DNA of 64,000 bases from an uncultured Cytophagales bacterium (GCA_946547305.1 CAMNOX010000004.1:1-64000); one strand, 5' to 3'; positions 1 to 9,954 are shown, numbered from the stretch's first letter. The notes: a model not told the origin generated them from the sequence alone. Numbers and translations: made by a program.

Positions 1-63
1 ACTGTTATTACTGTTATTACTGTTATTACTGTTATTACTGTTATTACTGTTATTACTGTTATT
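1..63 (-). repeat. 9-bp tandem repeat, seven copies, in frame
   Basis: The unit actgttatt is repeated seven times without a mismatch and continues out of the window. On the minus strand it encodes Asn-Asn-Ser units of the partial lipoprotein. Because 9 is a multiple of 3, gain or loss of units would change protein length without a frameshift. Confidence 0.95.
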
Positions 64-651
64 ATTTGATACAATATTTTTTGTATTACTATTTGTCAAA
101 TTTACAGGCGTTATTTCGCTGTTTTTATTTTTATTCAAATCTATTTTTGAAGTGCCGATGTTTGATGAATTATGTACAACATTAGATTTATTTTGTTGTG
201 AAGGATTCGTAATTTTTTTATCATTGTTTTTATTCTCAGCATGTATATTATTCATTTTTTTTATTACTTTCGAGATTATAACTTCAGGTGTGTTATTGTT
301 TGTTTGTGGTTTATCAAGTTTATTTTTTAATTCTCTTTGTGGCTCGTGCATTGTATTACTTGGTTTTTTTGTAGGGTTATTGTCTATATTTACATTTCCT
401 TTATTTTTGAGGTCAGTATTAATTATAGGTTGTTTTTTAACATCTTTACCCTTATCATTATTTTCTTCTTCTCCCTTAGGTACTTTATCAAAATTTTTAT
501 CTGGATCTTTTTGGTCTCGCTTTGATTTGAATGTACTGCTGCTATTATTTCTTTCCCCACGTACATTACAGCCACTGCAACCAGAATAAATACTGTCAAT
601 GGAGATTGATATCATTAGCGCTGTTATTTTGCATCTTAGTATAATACTCAT
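1..651 (-). CDS. Putative lipoprotein, Asn/Lys-rich, partial at left edge
   Basis: No known function. The frame is open from an ATG at 651 down to base 1, so the C-terminus is missing (217 codons visible). The N-terminus is a signal peptide ending in a lipobox-like IYSGC, almost the same as the IYSGC of the neighbouring lipoprotein at 740-1696, so export and lipid anchoring are likely. After the cysteine there is no recognisable domain. The chain is low-complexity, rich in Asn, Lys, Asp and Pro, and runs into a tandem Asn-Asn-Ser repeat at the window edge. The plus-strand frame across this stretch has a hydrophobic, biased composition and is taken as a shadow. The lipoprotein call rests on the signal peptide only. 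Confidence 0.75.
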   Translation of the reverse strand, partial: MSIILRCKITALMISISIDSIYSGCSGCNVRGERNNSSSTFKSKRDQKDPDKNFDKVPKGEEENNDKGKDVKKQPIINTDLKNKGNVNIDNNPTKKPSNTMHEPQRELKNKLDKPQTNNNTPEVIISKVIKKMNNIHAENKNNDKKITNPSQQNKSNVVHNSSNIGTSKIDLNKNKNSEITPVNLTNSNTKNIVSNNNSNNSNNSNNSNNSNNSNNS

Positions 652-739
652 AGAAGATTATATTCTTAATTTAAAAAAAAAGTCCTTGTAAAAAAATATT
701 TAACTAAAAAAATATTTAGATGTTAGTATTTATTTGGCT

Positions 740-1696
740 CTATGATTGTACAGTGAGTGTGAACTTATCTATATCTTCTTTTGTATATAATGGCGTATTA
801 AAAGAAGTTAGATCATCATTATAATCTTTAGTAGAGTCTTTCCATTGGCCTTCCCAATTTCGAAATTTTTCTGGATAAATAGTGTAAAAAGGGTTTTTGT
901 AGCCACTATAATCAATATCGGAGTTCTTATATGATCTGCCAATATAATTAGTACAATCAATATAATATATTAACCCATTAGATAAATTTATGTATCTATT
1001 GAAAGTTTGACTACCAACAGTAAGTTTTACGTATAAATGTTCATTGTTATTGACTCTAAGTACTTTTCTAAGATTGTTAAGAGAATCTACCAAATTTTTT
1101 AATGTACATTTACCATCACCACTAAATTTAAATTCGCTGTTGTCATTGCGAGTCATTTCCATTGTAATAGGAATGCTCTTAATTTGATTATCATCAAGAA
1201 CATCGATTGTATAAATTTGATCTTTTGAAATAGTGCATTTAAATAATCCAAATGTAATAGTACATACACCTTCGCTGTTAATTTCTACTGTCCATTTATC
1301 TGTTATCATTTCTCTGTTAGAACTATCTCTAGTATTCATAAGTTTTATCAAAGTATCTTTTATCTTTTCTCTTCTATCTTCTTCATCTTTTTTCTTTTTG
1401 GCTTCCTCCTCTTTCTTTTTCTGCATAGCTTCGTCTTCTGGTTTAGTTAGATTTGGGTCTGTAGATAATTTTTTATATTTATCCGGTGCCTTTTTTGGTT
1501 GTTTTGCACTTGCATCTGTATGATCATCTGGACTACCTTTTTTTACCTTGGTTAGGTTACTTGGTGTACCTGTTGAATTGGTTTTATTACTTTCATTTTT
1601 ATTTTTTTTCTTTTTACAACAGCAGCCTGAATAAATGTAACCAATAGAAAATAATATTGCAAGTAGATACCAATTAGTTTTTAATATTCTTTTCAT
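740..1696 (-). CDS. Putative surface lipoprotein with poly-Cys/Lys N-terminus
   Basis: Unrecognised 318-residue protein. It begins with a basic, hydrophobic signal peptide (MKRILKTNWYLLAILFSIG) and a lipobox IYSGC, followed at once by CCKKKK. Residues about 40-110 are a Ser/Thr/Lys/Pro linker and a charged Lys/Glu helix, probably coiled coil. The rest, about residues 110-318, looks like a folded mixed alpha/beta domain with no motif I can name. It is probably an outer-membrane or inner-membrane lipoprotein. It lies on the same strand as the partial lipoprotein to its left and the helicase to its right. Start chosen: ATG at 1696, which gives the complete signal peptide. Confidence 0.75.
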   Translation of the reverse strand: MKRILKTNWYLLAILFSIGYIYSGCCCKKKKNKNESNKTNSTGTPSNLTKVKKGSPDDHTDASAKQPKKAPDKYKKLSTDPNLTKPEDEAMQKKKEEEAKKKKDEEDRREKIKDTLIKLMNTRDSSNREMITDKWTVEINSEGVCTITFGLFKCTISKDQIYTIDVLDDNQIKSIPITMEMTRNDNSEFKFSGDGKCTLKNLVDSLNNLRKVLRVNNNEHLYVKLTVGSQTFNRYINLSNGLIYYIDCTNYIGRSYKNSDIDYSGYKNPFYTIYPEKFRNWEGQWKDSTKDYNDDLTSFNTPLYTKEDIDKFTLTVQS

Positions 1697-1759
1697 AAAT
1701 CTCTTACTCTTAATGTAATAAATTATTTAATTTAAAAAAATATCAAAAAAAATTTATGA

Positions 1760-4000
1760 TTATTCGCTAAAAACTACTAATTTTGATTGTTCTTTAACTA
1801 GTGTCTTTTCTCCATATTTATTGAAGCAGACTCTTATTAAATTATCAGAAGATCCGTTTATATTAATTATTCGGCCCCTTCCATATACTGTATGGTATAT
1901 CTCTGCACCTTTTTTTATATCACCTTGGACAACGGTATTCTTCTCATTGATCTTCCTACTGACTATTGAGTATTTAAACATGGAGTAGCTAGAGTGTTCA
2001 CCTTTATTTTTTGACTCAAGATTTTTGAACTTATCCATTGTTATAGTTGTTGGGTCTATATTCTTACCTTCTATTTCAGTTATAAACCTACTTTTCTTAC
2101 TCTCGTTATTTTTACCCATATAGTACCTTGAAGAAGCATACGATAGGTATAACGATTCTTTTGCCCTGGTAACAGCCACATAGAATAATCTTCTTTCTTC
2201 CTCTAAATCTTTGAGATTATCATTCCTTATTATTGGGAACATTCCATCTTCAAGACCAACTATAAATACACATTTATATTCTAATCCTTTTGCACTATGT
2301 ACTGTCATTAATGAGATAGTCTCGTCGTTTTCTTTTTCATTTTTTAATAGTAGTTCATCTGAATCTAGCTGCAGACTGTTAACATATGCAGATAATGACT
2401 TATCTTTATTATCTTTGTCGTCTACGAATATTTTTATACTATTTAGTAATTCTTGAATATTTTCATATTTTGTCATATCTTCTTCAGTCCCAAGCTCCTT
2501 GTAATACTTTAGGAACCCAGCGCTTTCACATAACTTAGAAGCTATTTCATATGCATTTTTACTGTTTACCTCATTTATTAGAGGTTCTACTATTGTAACA
2601 TATTTCTGCAATAATTCAGCTATTCTTATTCCAAAAAGTATTCTCGACATTTTTAATACCTCCCAGAGTTTAATGTTCTTTTCTTTAGCTAGTTTATATA
2701 CCTGTGTCATTGTGGTATCACCAATACCTCTTCTTGGTCTATTTATAGTTCTTTTTATTGCCTCTGCGTCATCGGTATTTAAAATAACTCTGAAAAACGA
2801 TAACACATCTTTTATTTCTTCATGTTGATAAAACGAAAGACCGCCTATTATTTTGTATTTTATGGACTTATTTGTTAATTCTGTTTCGAATAATCTTGAC
2901 TGCGAGTTTATTCTATATAGGATAACAATATCTGATGGTTTGTATTTCTTATCATCAAGTAATTTTTTTATAACCAATGAAACTAATTTTGCCTCATCTA
3001 GGCCTGTTCTTGAATATATTAGTTTACATTTGTTCCCTTCTTCGTTACTAGTCCAAATAGACTTTTCTAATTTTTCTTTATTGTGCGATATTATTTTATT
3101 TGATATATCTACAATATTCTTAGTAGATCTGTAATTTTGTTCTAATTTAGTTACTTTACACTCTTTAAAGTCGTTTTTGAAGCTTAAAATATTAGCAACT
3201 GTAGCCCCCCTAAATGCATATATACTCTGTGAATCATCACCAACAACACATAAATTCTTATTCTTTTTCATTAACATTTTTATAATACCGTATTGTACTA
3301 TATTTGTGTCTTGGAACTCATCAATGAATATATATTTGAACTTATCTTGATACGAGGCTAAAACATCTTTGTTCTTTGAAAATAACTCATATGTATTTAG
3401 TAGTAAGTCATCAAAGTCCATTGCGTTTTCGTTTTTACACCTCTTACTGTATTCAGAATATATGTCACTAAATTTAATAATTCCGCTACGTTTATCTTCA
3501 TTTAAGTAAATATCTTCTTTTTTATAATCTTCAGCCGTTATTAATTTACTTTTCATAATTGATATTCTCTCGGCTATTGAATTTGGAGAATATACAGTTT
3601 GATCTAGGTTAAAATCATTAATTATTGACTTTACCAGTGACCTAACATCAGTTGCATCGTATATTGTGAAATTATTTTTGTATCCTATTTTATCACAGTT
3701 ATTTCGCAATATTTTAGAAAAGCAGCTATGGAATGTACCTATACATAGTGGCTTTAAATCTAATTTTACTAGTTCGCTAATTCTTTTTTTCATTTCATTA
3801 GATGCTTTATTACTAAAGGTTAAAGCAAGAATATTTTCGGGAGAAACACCTTCGTTTAATATCAAATATGCTATCCTTTTTGTTAGTACCTCTGTTTTTC
3901 CAGATCCTGGGCCAGCTATAACTAATGAAATACCGTTAGTGTCTGTTACGACTTTTTTTTGGGTATTGTTTAACCTACTAATATCGACATTAGAGCTCAT
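1760..4000 (-). CDS. uvrD: UvrD/PcrA-type 3'-5' DNA helicase
   Basis: Superfamily 1 ATP-dependent DNA helicase of the UvrD/PcrA/Rep group, acting in nucleotide excision and mismatch repair and in removal of proteins from DNA. Visible motifs: Walker A AGPGSGKT (Lys about 35), motif II DEFQDTN, motif III GDDSQSIYAFRGA, motif IV QNYRST, motif V TVHSAKGLEY and motif VI VTRAKESLYLSYASSR. The C-terminus has the small Tudor-like segment of PcrA/UvrD (VYGRGRIININ). Length is 746 residues, normal for the family. An upstream in-frame ATG would add 12 hydrophobic residues; the start at 4000 (MSSNVDISRLN) matches family N-termini better. Confidence 0.95.
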   Translation of the reverse strand: MSSNVDISRLNNTQKKVVTDTNGISLVIAGPGSGKTEVLTKRIAYLILNEGVSPENILALTFSNKASNEMKKRISELVKLDLKPLCIGTFHSCFSKILRNNCDKIGYKNNFTIYDATDVRSLVKSIINDFNLDQTVYSPNSIAERISIMKSKLITAEDYKKEDIYLNEDKRSGIIKFSDIYSEYSKRCKNENAMDFDDLLLNTYELFSKNKDVLASYQDKFKYIFIDEFQDTNIVQYGIIKMLMKKNKNLCVVGDDSQSIYAFRGATVANILSFKNDFKECKVTKLEQNYRSTKNIVDISNKIISHNKEKLEKSIWTSNEEGNKCKLIYSRTGLDEAKLVSLVIKKLLDDKKYKPSDIVILYRINSQSRLFETELTNKSIKYKIIGGLSFYQHEEIKDVLSFFRVILNTDDAEAIKRTINRPRRGIGDTTMTQVYKLAKEKNIKLWEVLKMSRILFGIRIAELLQKYVTIVEPLINEVNSKNAYEIASKLCESAGFLKYYKELGTEEDMTKYENIQELLNSIKIFVDDKDNKDKSLSAYVNSLQLDSDELLLKNEKENDETISLMTVHSAKGLEYKCVFIVGLEDGMFPIIRNDNLKDLEEERRLFYVAVTRAKESLYLSYASSRYYMGKNNESKKSRFITEIEGKNIDPTTITMDKFKNLESKNKGEHSSYSMFKYSIVSRKINEKNTVVQGDIKKGAEIYHTVYGRGRIININGSSDNLIRVCFNKYGEKTLVKEQSKLVVFSE

Positions 4001-4128
4001 AATAATCAGATATTTACAATATAACAAAAAGAACATGAAAATGCAAGAAGTTTTATATAAAATTTTACTAGAAAATATTCAATCTTGATTTTTTTTAAAA
4101 AAATTTTGTTTTATCGTAGAAATAGCGC

Positions 4129-5166
4129 ATGGCGAAGGTTTTGGTTGGGGTAAGTGGCGGTATAGATAGTTTTTTCACTGCTAAACTGCTAATTTCAAAG
4201 AATTATAATGTTTCTATATTTACATATAAGTTTTGGCAATGGAATCATTATTATGATGTTGAGAAGAGGATTGAACAAATAAGTAATTATCTAAACGTAG
4301 AGTCATATATAGATGAGACATCTGATTTTTTTTATAAGACAATAGTAGAATATTTTATAAATGAATATACAAACGGAAGAACCCCAAATCCATGTGTGGT
4401 TTGTAATTCAGATGTAAAATACAAATTGCTTTATGAATATAGTGAAAGTAAGAGTATAGATTTTATAGCCACTGGGCATTATGCTAATGTCAATTATAAC
4501 GGTGAGAGATATTATATCTCAAAAGGTATAGATATAAATAAAGACCAGTCATATTTTTTATGGAACTTGCCTCAGAAGTATCTGAAAAAGACAATTCTCC
4601 CACTTGGGAAATATACAAAGAAGGATGTAAAGAATATAGTATCAGATTATGAAAAGAGTTTTTTAGATAAAAGTGAATCAAATGATGTGTGTTTTTTAGG
4701 GTCACATAAATACACTGAATTTTTAGAAAGTGTATGTCCTAATTGTTTTAAATGCGTAAAAAGTGGGAAGTTCATATACGATAATAAAGTTGTTGGAACC
4801 CATAATGGATTTTATAATTTTACAATAGGGCAAAGAAGTGGTATGAATGTAGCACTTGGATTTCCTGTTTATGTACGTGCAATAGACGCAAAAACAAACA
4901 CTGTTTATTTATGCAAAGAGGAGGATATGTATGTTTCTGAGTTTAAGGTAAGAAATATTAATTTCCAGAAGTATAGTAGTGTAAGAGATGGATTTGAATG
5001 TGCAGTTAAAGTGAGATATAGAAGCTGTTTAGAGAAGTGTAAGATATATATTAATAATAACATAGTTACTGTAAAATTATACAATCCTCAGAAGGCAATA
5101 TGCCCAGGTCAGAGTGCAGTATTTTATGAAAGGGATGATATAGTTTTAGGTGGTATAATCATGTAG
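4129..5166 (+). CDS. mnmA: tRNA-specific 2-thiouridylase MnmA
   Basis: Adenylates and thiolates U34 of tRNA-Lys, -Glu and -Gln at the wobble position in the cytoplasm. The ATP pyrophosphatase loop is near the N-terminus (GVSGGIDS, residues 7-14). The catalytic cysteines are visible in NPCVVCN (Cys92) and DVCFLG (Cys188). TGHYAN and FYNFTIGQRSG are also family signatures. At 345 residues it is slightly shorter than usual. The gene diverges from the helicase across about 130 bases. Directly after its stop comes TTAGATGTTTGTTAG, which matches the tail of the dnaE relics further right, so the accessory island begins immediately downstream of this gene. Confidence 0.95.
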   Translation: MAKVLVGVSGGIDSFFTAKLLISKNYNVSIFTYKFWQWNHYYDVEKRIEQISNYLNVESYIDETSDFFYKTIVEYFINEYTNGRTPNPCVVCNSDVKYKLLYEYSESKSIDFIATGHYANVNYNGERYYISKGIDINKDQSYFLWNLPQKYLKKTILPLGKYTKKDVKNIVSDYEKSFLDKSESNDVCFLGSHKYTEFLESVCPNCFKCVKSGKFIYDNKVVGTHNGFYNFTIGQRSGMNVALGFPVYVRAIDAKTNTVYLCKEEDMYVSEFKVRNINFQKYSSVRDGFECAVKVRYRSCLEKCKIYINNNIVTVKLYNPQKAICPGQSAVFYERDDIVLGGIIM

Positions 5167-5450
5167 TTAGATGTTTGTTAGATATTTCTATTAGATGTTG
5201 TTTTTAGTAATATAGATCAGCTTTGGTGACTTAAGTTTGAATAGTATTAAGTTAAATAGGGATTTGTAGTCTAATATCATAATCTAGGATAAAAATAAGT
5301 TTTATTATTTATTTTACCTTACGACTATGTCAGTTAAGCTATTTGTTTTAAAATTGCAAATATAAATACAGATATTTTTATAGTACTAATTTTTAATAAA
5401 AATATATTAATGATTTTTTGTTTTTATAATTTTATTTTGTAGGCTTAACT
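5167..5450 (+). repeat. Island repeat, copy 1: relic tail plus upstream region of effector gene 1
   Basis: This 284-base non-coding stretch is a diverged copy of the sequences before the next two family genes. Shared blocks in order are a dnaE-relic tail ending in TTTGTTAG, then ATTTCTATTAGATGTTG, then gatcag...gacttaag, a block around aaatagg.atttgtag, and finally a very A/T-rich leader ending 10-20 bases before the start codon. It probably carries the promoter and leader. I could not single out a clean -7 TAnnTTTG box. Confidence 0.8.
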
Positions 5451-6971
5451 GTGTTCGATATGAAAAAGATAATTAGATTAGTTTTAATGTCTTCAGTTTT
5501 ATGGAGGATTGGAGCAATGGAAAATGATGTAAAAACATTAGAAAAAATTTTGAATCCTAATAATGAAAGTTTTGAGGCTTTAAATAATAAAAAAACTTAT
5601 GACCTTATAAGTGAAACATTTGAAAAATCTAATGAAGGGATATGTCTTGATACCCCAGGTGATATAAAGGAAGTCTCTGATGTACAAAAATTTATTAAAG
5701 ATAATAAAAATGATATATTGTGGCCCCTGAAACTTGGTACTAATGCTAGAAGGGAGGCTTATAATCTTGGTAAATCTTTATATAATCATCTTTGTTGTTT
5801 TAATAGAAATAGTAAAGTTTTAAAAGAATGTGCACTTGACGATTATATAGAATTTATGAAAAATAAAAAGATGGATGATAAAGAGGAGAAGGAGTTTCAA
5901 GGGCTTGACAAGATATTTAGACCAGAAATAGTGAGTTTTATTGGTAATAATAGAGATAATATGATTTACAAAATAAATAAAGATTTTGATTTTTCTAGGT
6001 TGCTAAAAGTGTATGATATACAAGAATACAACGATAATTATATAGGATTTATTGGAAGGAAAGTATTACATGGCATAACCAAGGATATTTATAAGGATAA
6101 ATTCGATGGTGAGGATAAGGCAGTTTCGGAGTTTAAAAGATTATGGAATGGAGAGATGAATTGTACTTGTAATGCTACTATACTATATATGTTTTTAAAA
6201 TTAAACGGGATTTGGTGTAAATTGTGTTATAGGCCTGGTCATGAATTTGTGCTTATAGAGTTAAGAAAAGAAAAAGAAAAGATGGTAGCTTTTTGTTCCA
6301 TTAATTTATACGAAGGAGGGACTATTGACGAAATGAGTTTTGATTTAGGAAATATTATTGGATATAAAGGGAAAAATAAAATTTGGGATGGAATTTGTCA
6401 TGTGTCTACATGTGGTGGAAGGTCGTGGTTGTTTAGTGATTATAATTACACGCCCACGTATGTGTATTATGATGCTTTGTGTACCTGTTTAGACAATGCT
6501 GTGTCGCCATATTACAATACTGATATAGGTCTTGTTCAATATTATTTAAACGGATTAAAATATTCTTTAAAATACCTTATTAAACAAAAACATACTGATG
6601 GGAAAAGTGAGTGGGATATAAGATTTTTACCTCGAAAAGGTAATATATGTGTATTACTGTTAAATGTTTTTGATTTAGGTGAACCTAAAATTTTATTATT
6701 TGAGAATTCCTTTGGAAATTATAGAAAACTCAGTTTTAAGTCATTAACTGATCCTAATAAATATGTAAGATTAATGAGTGTAGATGTGCTTTTACCTAAA
6801 GATTGGACGACGAATTTAAAGGATTGTAGAATTAAGGTAACAAATTGTGATATTAGTGGCAAAAAAGTAAAATATAATATTTTAAATAAGGACGAAAAAA
6901 TTGTAGAAAGTGGGGGAAGTAAGGTGTATGGAATAATAGAAGACAATATTATAGAGGTTTGTGAGGAATAA
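5451..6971 (+). CDS. Secreted transglutaminase-like (papain-fold) protein, copy A
   Basis: A 506-residue exported protein sharing its first 25 residues with the two following genes. The signal peptide ends in GA|MENN, a good signal peptidase I site. The start is GTG at 5451 because it aligns exactly with the ATG starts of the other two genes; ATG at 5460 is possible. A transglutaminase/cysteine-protease-like core is suggested by GEMNCTCNA (Cys238), GHEFVLIEL (His264) and an aligned third position that is Asn285 here but Asp in its paralogue. The body aligns along its length with 9955-11577, including LNGLKY, FLPR.GN.C and a Gly-Ser-rich end. Catalysis and target are inferred, not shown; the Asp-to-Asn change may weaken activity. 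Confidence 0.65.
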   Translation: MFDMKKIIRLVLMSSVLWRIGAMENDVKTLEKILNPNNESFEALNNKKTYDLISETFEKSNEGICLDTPGDIKEVSDVQKFIKDNKNDILWPLKLGTNARREAYNLGKSLYNHLCCFNRNSKVLKECALDDYIEFMKNKKMDDKEEKEFQGLDKIFRPEIVSFIGNNRDNMIYKINKDFDFSRLLKVYDIQEYNDNYIGFIGRKVLHGITKDIYKDKFDGEDKAVSEFKRLWNGEMNCTCNATILYMFLKLNGIWCKLCYRPGHEFVLIELRKEKEKMVAFCSINLYEGGTIDEMSFDLGNIIGYKGKNKIWDGICHVSTCGGRSWLFSDYNYTPTYVYYDALCTCLDNAVSPYYNTDIGLVQYYLNGLKYSLKYLIKQKHTDGKSEWDIRFLPRKGNICVLLLNVFDLGEPKILLFENSFGNYRKLSFKSLTDPNKYVRLMSVDVLLPKDWTTNLKDCRIKVTNCDISGKKVKYNILNKDEKIVESGGSKVYGIIEDNIIEVCEE

Positions 6972-7084
6972 AGGCCTACTAGTTTATTTTGGTTTAAATG
7001 TATTTTAAAAGTAATTGATTTAGTTTTGCTTTTTATGAATTATTTAAAGTGTTATCAGTATTTCCGATATAAAATTTTTAATCT

Positions 7085-7342
7085 TTATTTTTGTCTACTT
7101 TTAAATACAAATCAGATTATGACTTAAGTTTTAAAAAGTATAAGTAAATAGGTATTTGTATAGTTTCATAATTTAAGGTGGAATTAAGCCTTGTTATTAG
7201 TTCTAAATTTACTAAGTTGTGTAGTATAAATTATTTATTTTAAAGTTTTATAGATATTCATATTTTTTATAGAACTATTTTTTTAATAAAAATATGTTTA
7301 ATAATTTTTTTGTTTTTATAATTTTATTTTTTAAACATAGCT
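7085..7342 (+). repeat. Island repeat, copy 2: upstream region of effector gene 2
   Basis: This is a partial copy of the shared upstream region. It begins near aatacaaatcagatt and continues through gacttaagttttaaaaagt, aggtatttgtatagtttcataattta and the A/T-rich leader to the start codon. The left part of the unit (dnaE-relic tail and ATTTCTATTAG block) is not recognisable here. Bases 6972-7084 hold no gene that I can see. Confidence 0.75.
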
Positions 7343-9298
7343 ATGGTTGATATAAAAAAGGTTGTTAGGTTGGCTTTAATGTCTTCAGTTCTATGGAAGG
7401 TTGGAGCAATGGAAAATAATGAAAACAAAATAAATGAGAGTAAAAAAGAACTTCAACAAAGTGATACTTTTAATAATAAAAATGAAATTGGAAATGAAAA
7501 TCAAAATTCAATAGTAATTCAAAAAGAAAGTAATAAGCATTCTAAGTTGTTTGATTGTGTAAGTCTGGCTAATGAATGGTGTTTACAAGGTTTTGATATA
7601 TATAAGCATTTGAATTTTTTTAATATGTTACGAAATGACCCTTGTTGTATAAAAAAATATACTGAAAACCAATATGAAATAAATAAAATTTTATCAGATA
7701 TTAATGATATTTTTGAATTTAGGAGATTTTTACCAATAAAAGATTTAAATGAAGTTTATAACGAAAATAAATTAGATGAATTGATTGAAAAAGATGTAAA
7801 CTATTTGAATTCAGTTATTTTTAATAATAAATTTTTTTATAATTTTAACGATAATATCTTTGATAAAATTGAAATTGCAACAACTTTTAGAGTATTTGTT
7901 AATATATTTAAAAATTTTAATAGTATTAAAAATATATTTAAAGATGTTTTTGAAAAAGATTTATACTTCATTTTATGTGATAGGACTGCTAATGATAAGT
8001 CTTTATTAAATTTAATTAATAGAAAATTAAAAAAATACGAGAAAATACCTGAAACATTTAAAAATTTTGATAAAAATTCTAATGAGTTTGATTTTGATAT
8101 TAGTAATGAAACAAATTCATTTACAGTTGGTTTTGATGTTTTTTTAGTTATGTCTTTATATGATTGTTCTAGAGATAAAAATTACAAATTGAAAAAAGAA
8201 TTTAAATCGCATTTAGATATGCTTGTAATAGATTCTGTAAATGGTTTTAATAAAAAAATTTTTAATGTTTGTGATTTATTTTCTTACTTTAAATTAGATA
8301 ATAAAGTATTAAAAATGTATAACCAAGCTTGGAAATTTTCACATGAATTTTTTCATTCACTTGATAAATGTTGTACAGCTTTACAGTATAATTCTAAATT
8401 CTCTTATATTGAAAATAAAAAACGTGTTTCTAATAATTCTTTATTTGAGTATATTTGTAAATTGATAATTGAAGATTGTACTGAATCAAAAGTATCTAAA
8501 TTTTTTATAGAAAAAATATTAGGTAATGATAAAGATTTGGAGGCAGATTTTATAGAATACTTAACTAATATAAAATTTCTTAATAAATTTAACACGGATT
8601 ATAATCAAAAGAAAAATTATCATACTTTATATATGTTTAAGGATTTTGATAGTTTACAAAAAGTTTTTTCTGATTATAATACATATAGTAATCTAATTAA
8701 TGATACTAAAAATTATGTATTTTATCTGTATTTTTTTGAAAAATTCAATGATTACAATTCTTTTAATGATATTAATTTGAAAAAAAAATTGGATAATTTA
8801 CGTAAAGAAATAAATAATATTGGTGATATATTACCTAAAAGTGAAAATGGGGAAAAACGTGGGAAAATTGTAGAAAAATTAAAAGGTTATTTATTTGAGT
8901 ATTATAATAGTTATAAAAATTTTAAATACAATGAAAATATTGATATATTGTGTAACTCAATATTCTCTAAATCAGATGTTGACTTAATAAAAGAGTTAAA
9001 TAATTCATATTCTTTATCAAAATTTGCATTTCAAGGTTCTTTATATTATTTAATTGTAGAACGAAATAAATGTGAGGGTATTATATCAAAATTGAAACCT
9101 GAATTAAATTTAAGTGAATTTTTTGCAGAATCTTTTCCATTTTCACATTTACCAGATGTATTTCATGATGGTCCTGCAAGTTTTACTTCTTGTTATTTTA
9201 AATATTTAGATTTTGTACATATTTCTTATTTAAAATTTTCAGAGAATAATAATAAAAACAAGTGTTTATTTGATGAATATGTGGAAATGTTTAAATAA
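7343..9298 (+). CDS. Secreted zincin-like protein (possible lethal-factor-type metalloprotease)
   Basis: A 651-residue protein with the same signal peptide as its neighbours (MVDIKKVVRLALMSSVLW) but an unrelated body. Residues 334-338 are HEFFH, an HExxH zinc-protease motif, in the context FSHEFFHSLD. Near the C-terminus is EFFAESF (residues 592-598), closely like the EFFAEAF segment that carries the third zinc ligand in anthrax lethal factor (peptidase family M34). In lethal factor these motifs are about 45 residues apart; here about 255 residues separate them, so a large insertion would be needed. The rest is Asn/Lys/Phe-rich and helical. Export is well supported; the protease assignment is an inference from two short motifs. 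Confidence 0.5.
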   Translation: MVDIKKVVRLALMSSVLWKVGAMENNENKINESKKELQQSDTFNNKNEIGNENQNSIVIQKESNKHSKLFDCVSLANEWCLQGFDIYKHLNFFNMLRNDPCCIKKYTENQYEINKILSDINDIFEFRRFLPIKDLNEVYNENKLDELIEKDVNYLNSVIFNNKFFYNFNDNIFDKIEIATTFRVFVNIFKNFNSIKNIFKDVFEKDLYFILCDRTANDKSLLNLINRKLKKYEKIPETFKNFDKNSNEFDFDISNETNSFTVGFDVFLVMSLYDCSRDKNYKLKKEFKSHLDMLVIDSVNGFNKKIFNVCDLFSYFKLDNKVLKMYNQAWKFSHEFFHSLDKCCTALQYNSKFSYIENKKRVSNNSLFEYICKLIIEDCTESKVSKFFIEKILGNDKDLEADFIEYLTNIKFLNKFNTDYNQKKNYHTLYMFKDFDSLQKVFSDYNTYSNLINDTKNYVFYLYFFEKFNDYNSFNDINLKKKLDNLRKEINNIGDILPKSENGEKRGKIVEKLKGYLFEYYNSYKNFKYNENIDILCNSIFSKSDVDLIKELNNSYSLSKFAFQGSLYYLIVERNKCEGIISKLKPELNLSEFFAESFPFSHLPDVFHDGPASFTSCYFKYLDFVHISYLKFSENNNKNKCLFDEYVEMFK

Positions 9299-9610
9299 GT
9301 ATCATTTAGTGATAATATATTATTTATTTAAAATCTTACATATCTATTGTTAGTGTGTTTTGTCTTGTATATGATATTTAAGCAAAATTATGATTTTTTA
9401 TAATTAAGTCTATTTTTCCTGTATTGAATTGTTCATTATGCTTTTTTTAATTGATAAAGAGTAGTGGTTATAGGTTACCAAGATTATAATCCAATTTACA
9501 ACTTTTAAATAATTACAATGATAAAGTAATATTGTTCTGTTCAAAGCTACATGAAAGAAGCACATTAGCCAGATATACATTATTTTTATAATTGAACATA
9601 AAGACATAAT
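9299..9610. other. Intergenic stretch without a convincing gene
   Basis: This A/T-rich spacer lies between effector gene 2 and the dnaE relic. A 65-codon minus-strand frame at 9410-9607 has no homology, signal or context that I can recognise and is not called. Confidence 0.5.
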
Positions 9611-9682
9611 TATTGAAAATTTTAAATTATAATATAGTGTCTAAAGTAAATAATAATATAAGTTTTATCAATTTAGATGGTT
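9611..9682 (+). pseudogene. Relic of the dnaE 5' end, copy A
   Basis: GTG at 9637 followed by codons reading VSKVNNNISFINLDGC and a stop aligns with the start of the real dnaE (MSEVDNNISFTHLHV) at 13972. An 18-base identical block, ATAATAATATAAGTTTTA, is shared, and the bases before the start (attgaaa...ttaa.tta) also match the dnaE upstream region. Same orientation as dnaE. Confidence 0.85.
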
Positions 9683-9954
9683 GTTAGACATTCCTATTAG
9701 ATGTTGTTTTTAATAATACAGATCAGATTAAGTGACTTAAGTTTTAAAAATATAAGTAAATAGGTATTTGTAGTATAGTTTCATAATTTAGGGTAAAATT
9801 AAGCATTATTGGTTCTAACTTTACTAAGTTGTGTCATATAAATTATTTGTTTTAAAATTGTATATAAATAGATACATTTTTTATAGCACTATTTTTTTAA
9901 TAAAAATATATTTAATAATTTTTTGTTTTATAATTTTATTTTTTAAACATAGTT
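9683..9954 (+). repeat. Island repeat, copy 3: upstream region of effector gene 3
   Basis: This copy continues directly from the dnaE relic with TATTAGATGTTG, gatcag, gacttaagtttt, aggtatttgtag and the A/T-rich leader ending attttttaaacatag before the start codon. It is the fullest copy and is very similar to copies 1 and 2. It probably holds the promoter of the next gene. Confidence 0.8.

Noticed and set aside
1-63. Tandem repeat as a CRISPR or origin element
   Set aside because: The units are 9 bp, directly adjacent, without spacers, and in frame within a coding region.
152-589. Plus-strand 145-codon frame, very hydrophobic
   Set aside because: It is the complement of the Asn/Lys-rich minus-strand lipoprotein; that strand has a signal peptide and lipobox matching a neighbour.
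9410-9607. Minus-strand 65-codon frame
   Set aside because: No homology, no partner gene, lies in an A/T-rich spacer beside a dnaE relic; chance frame likely.
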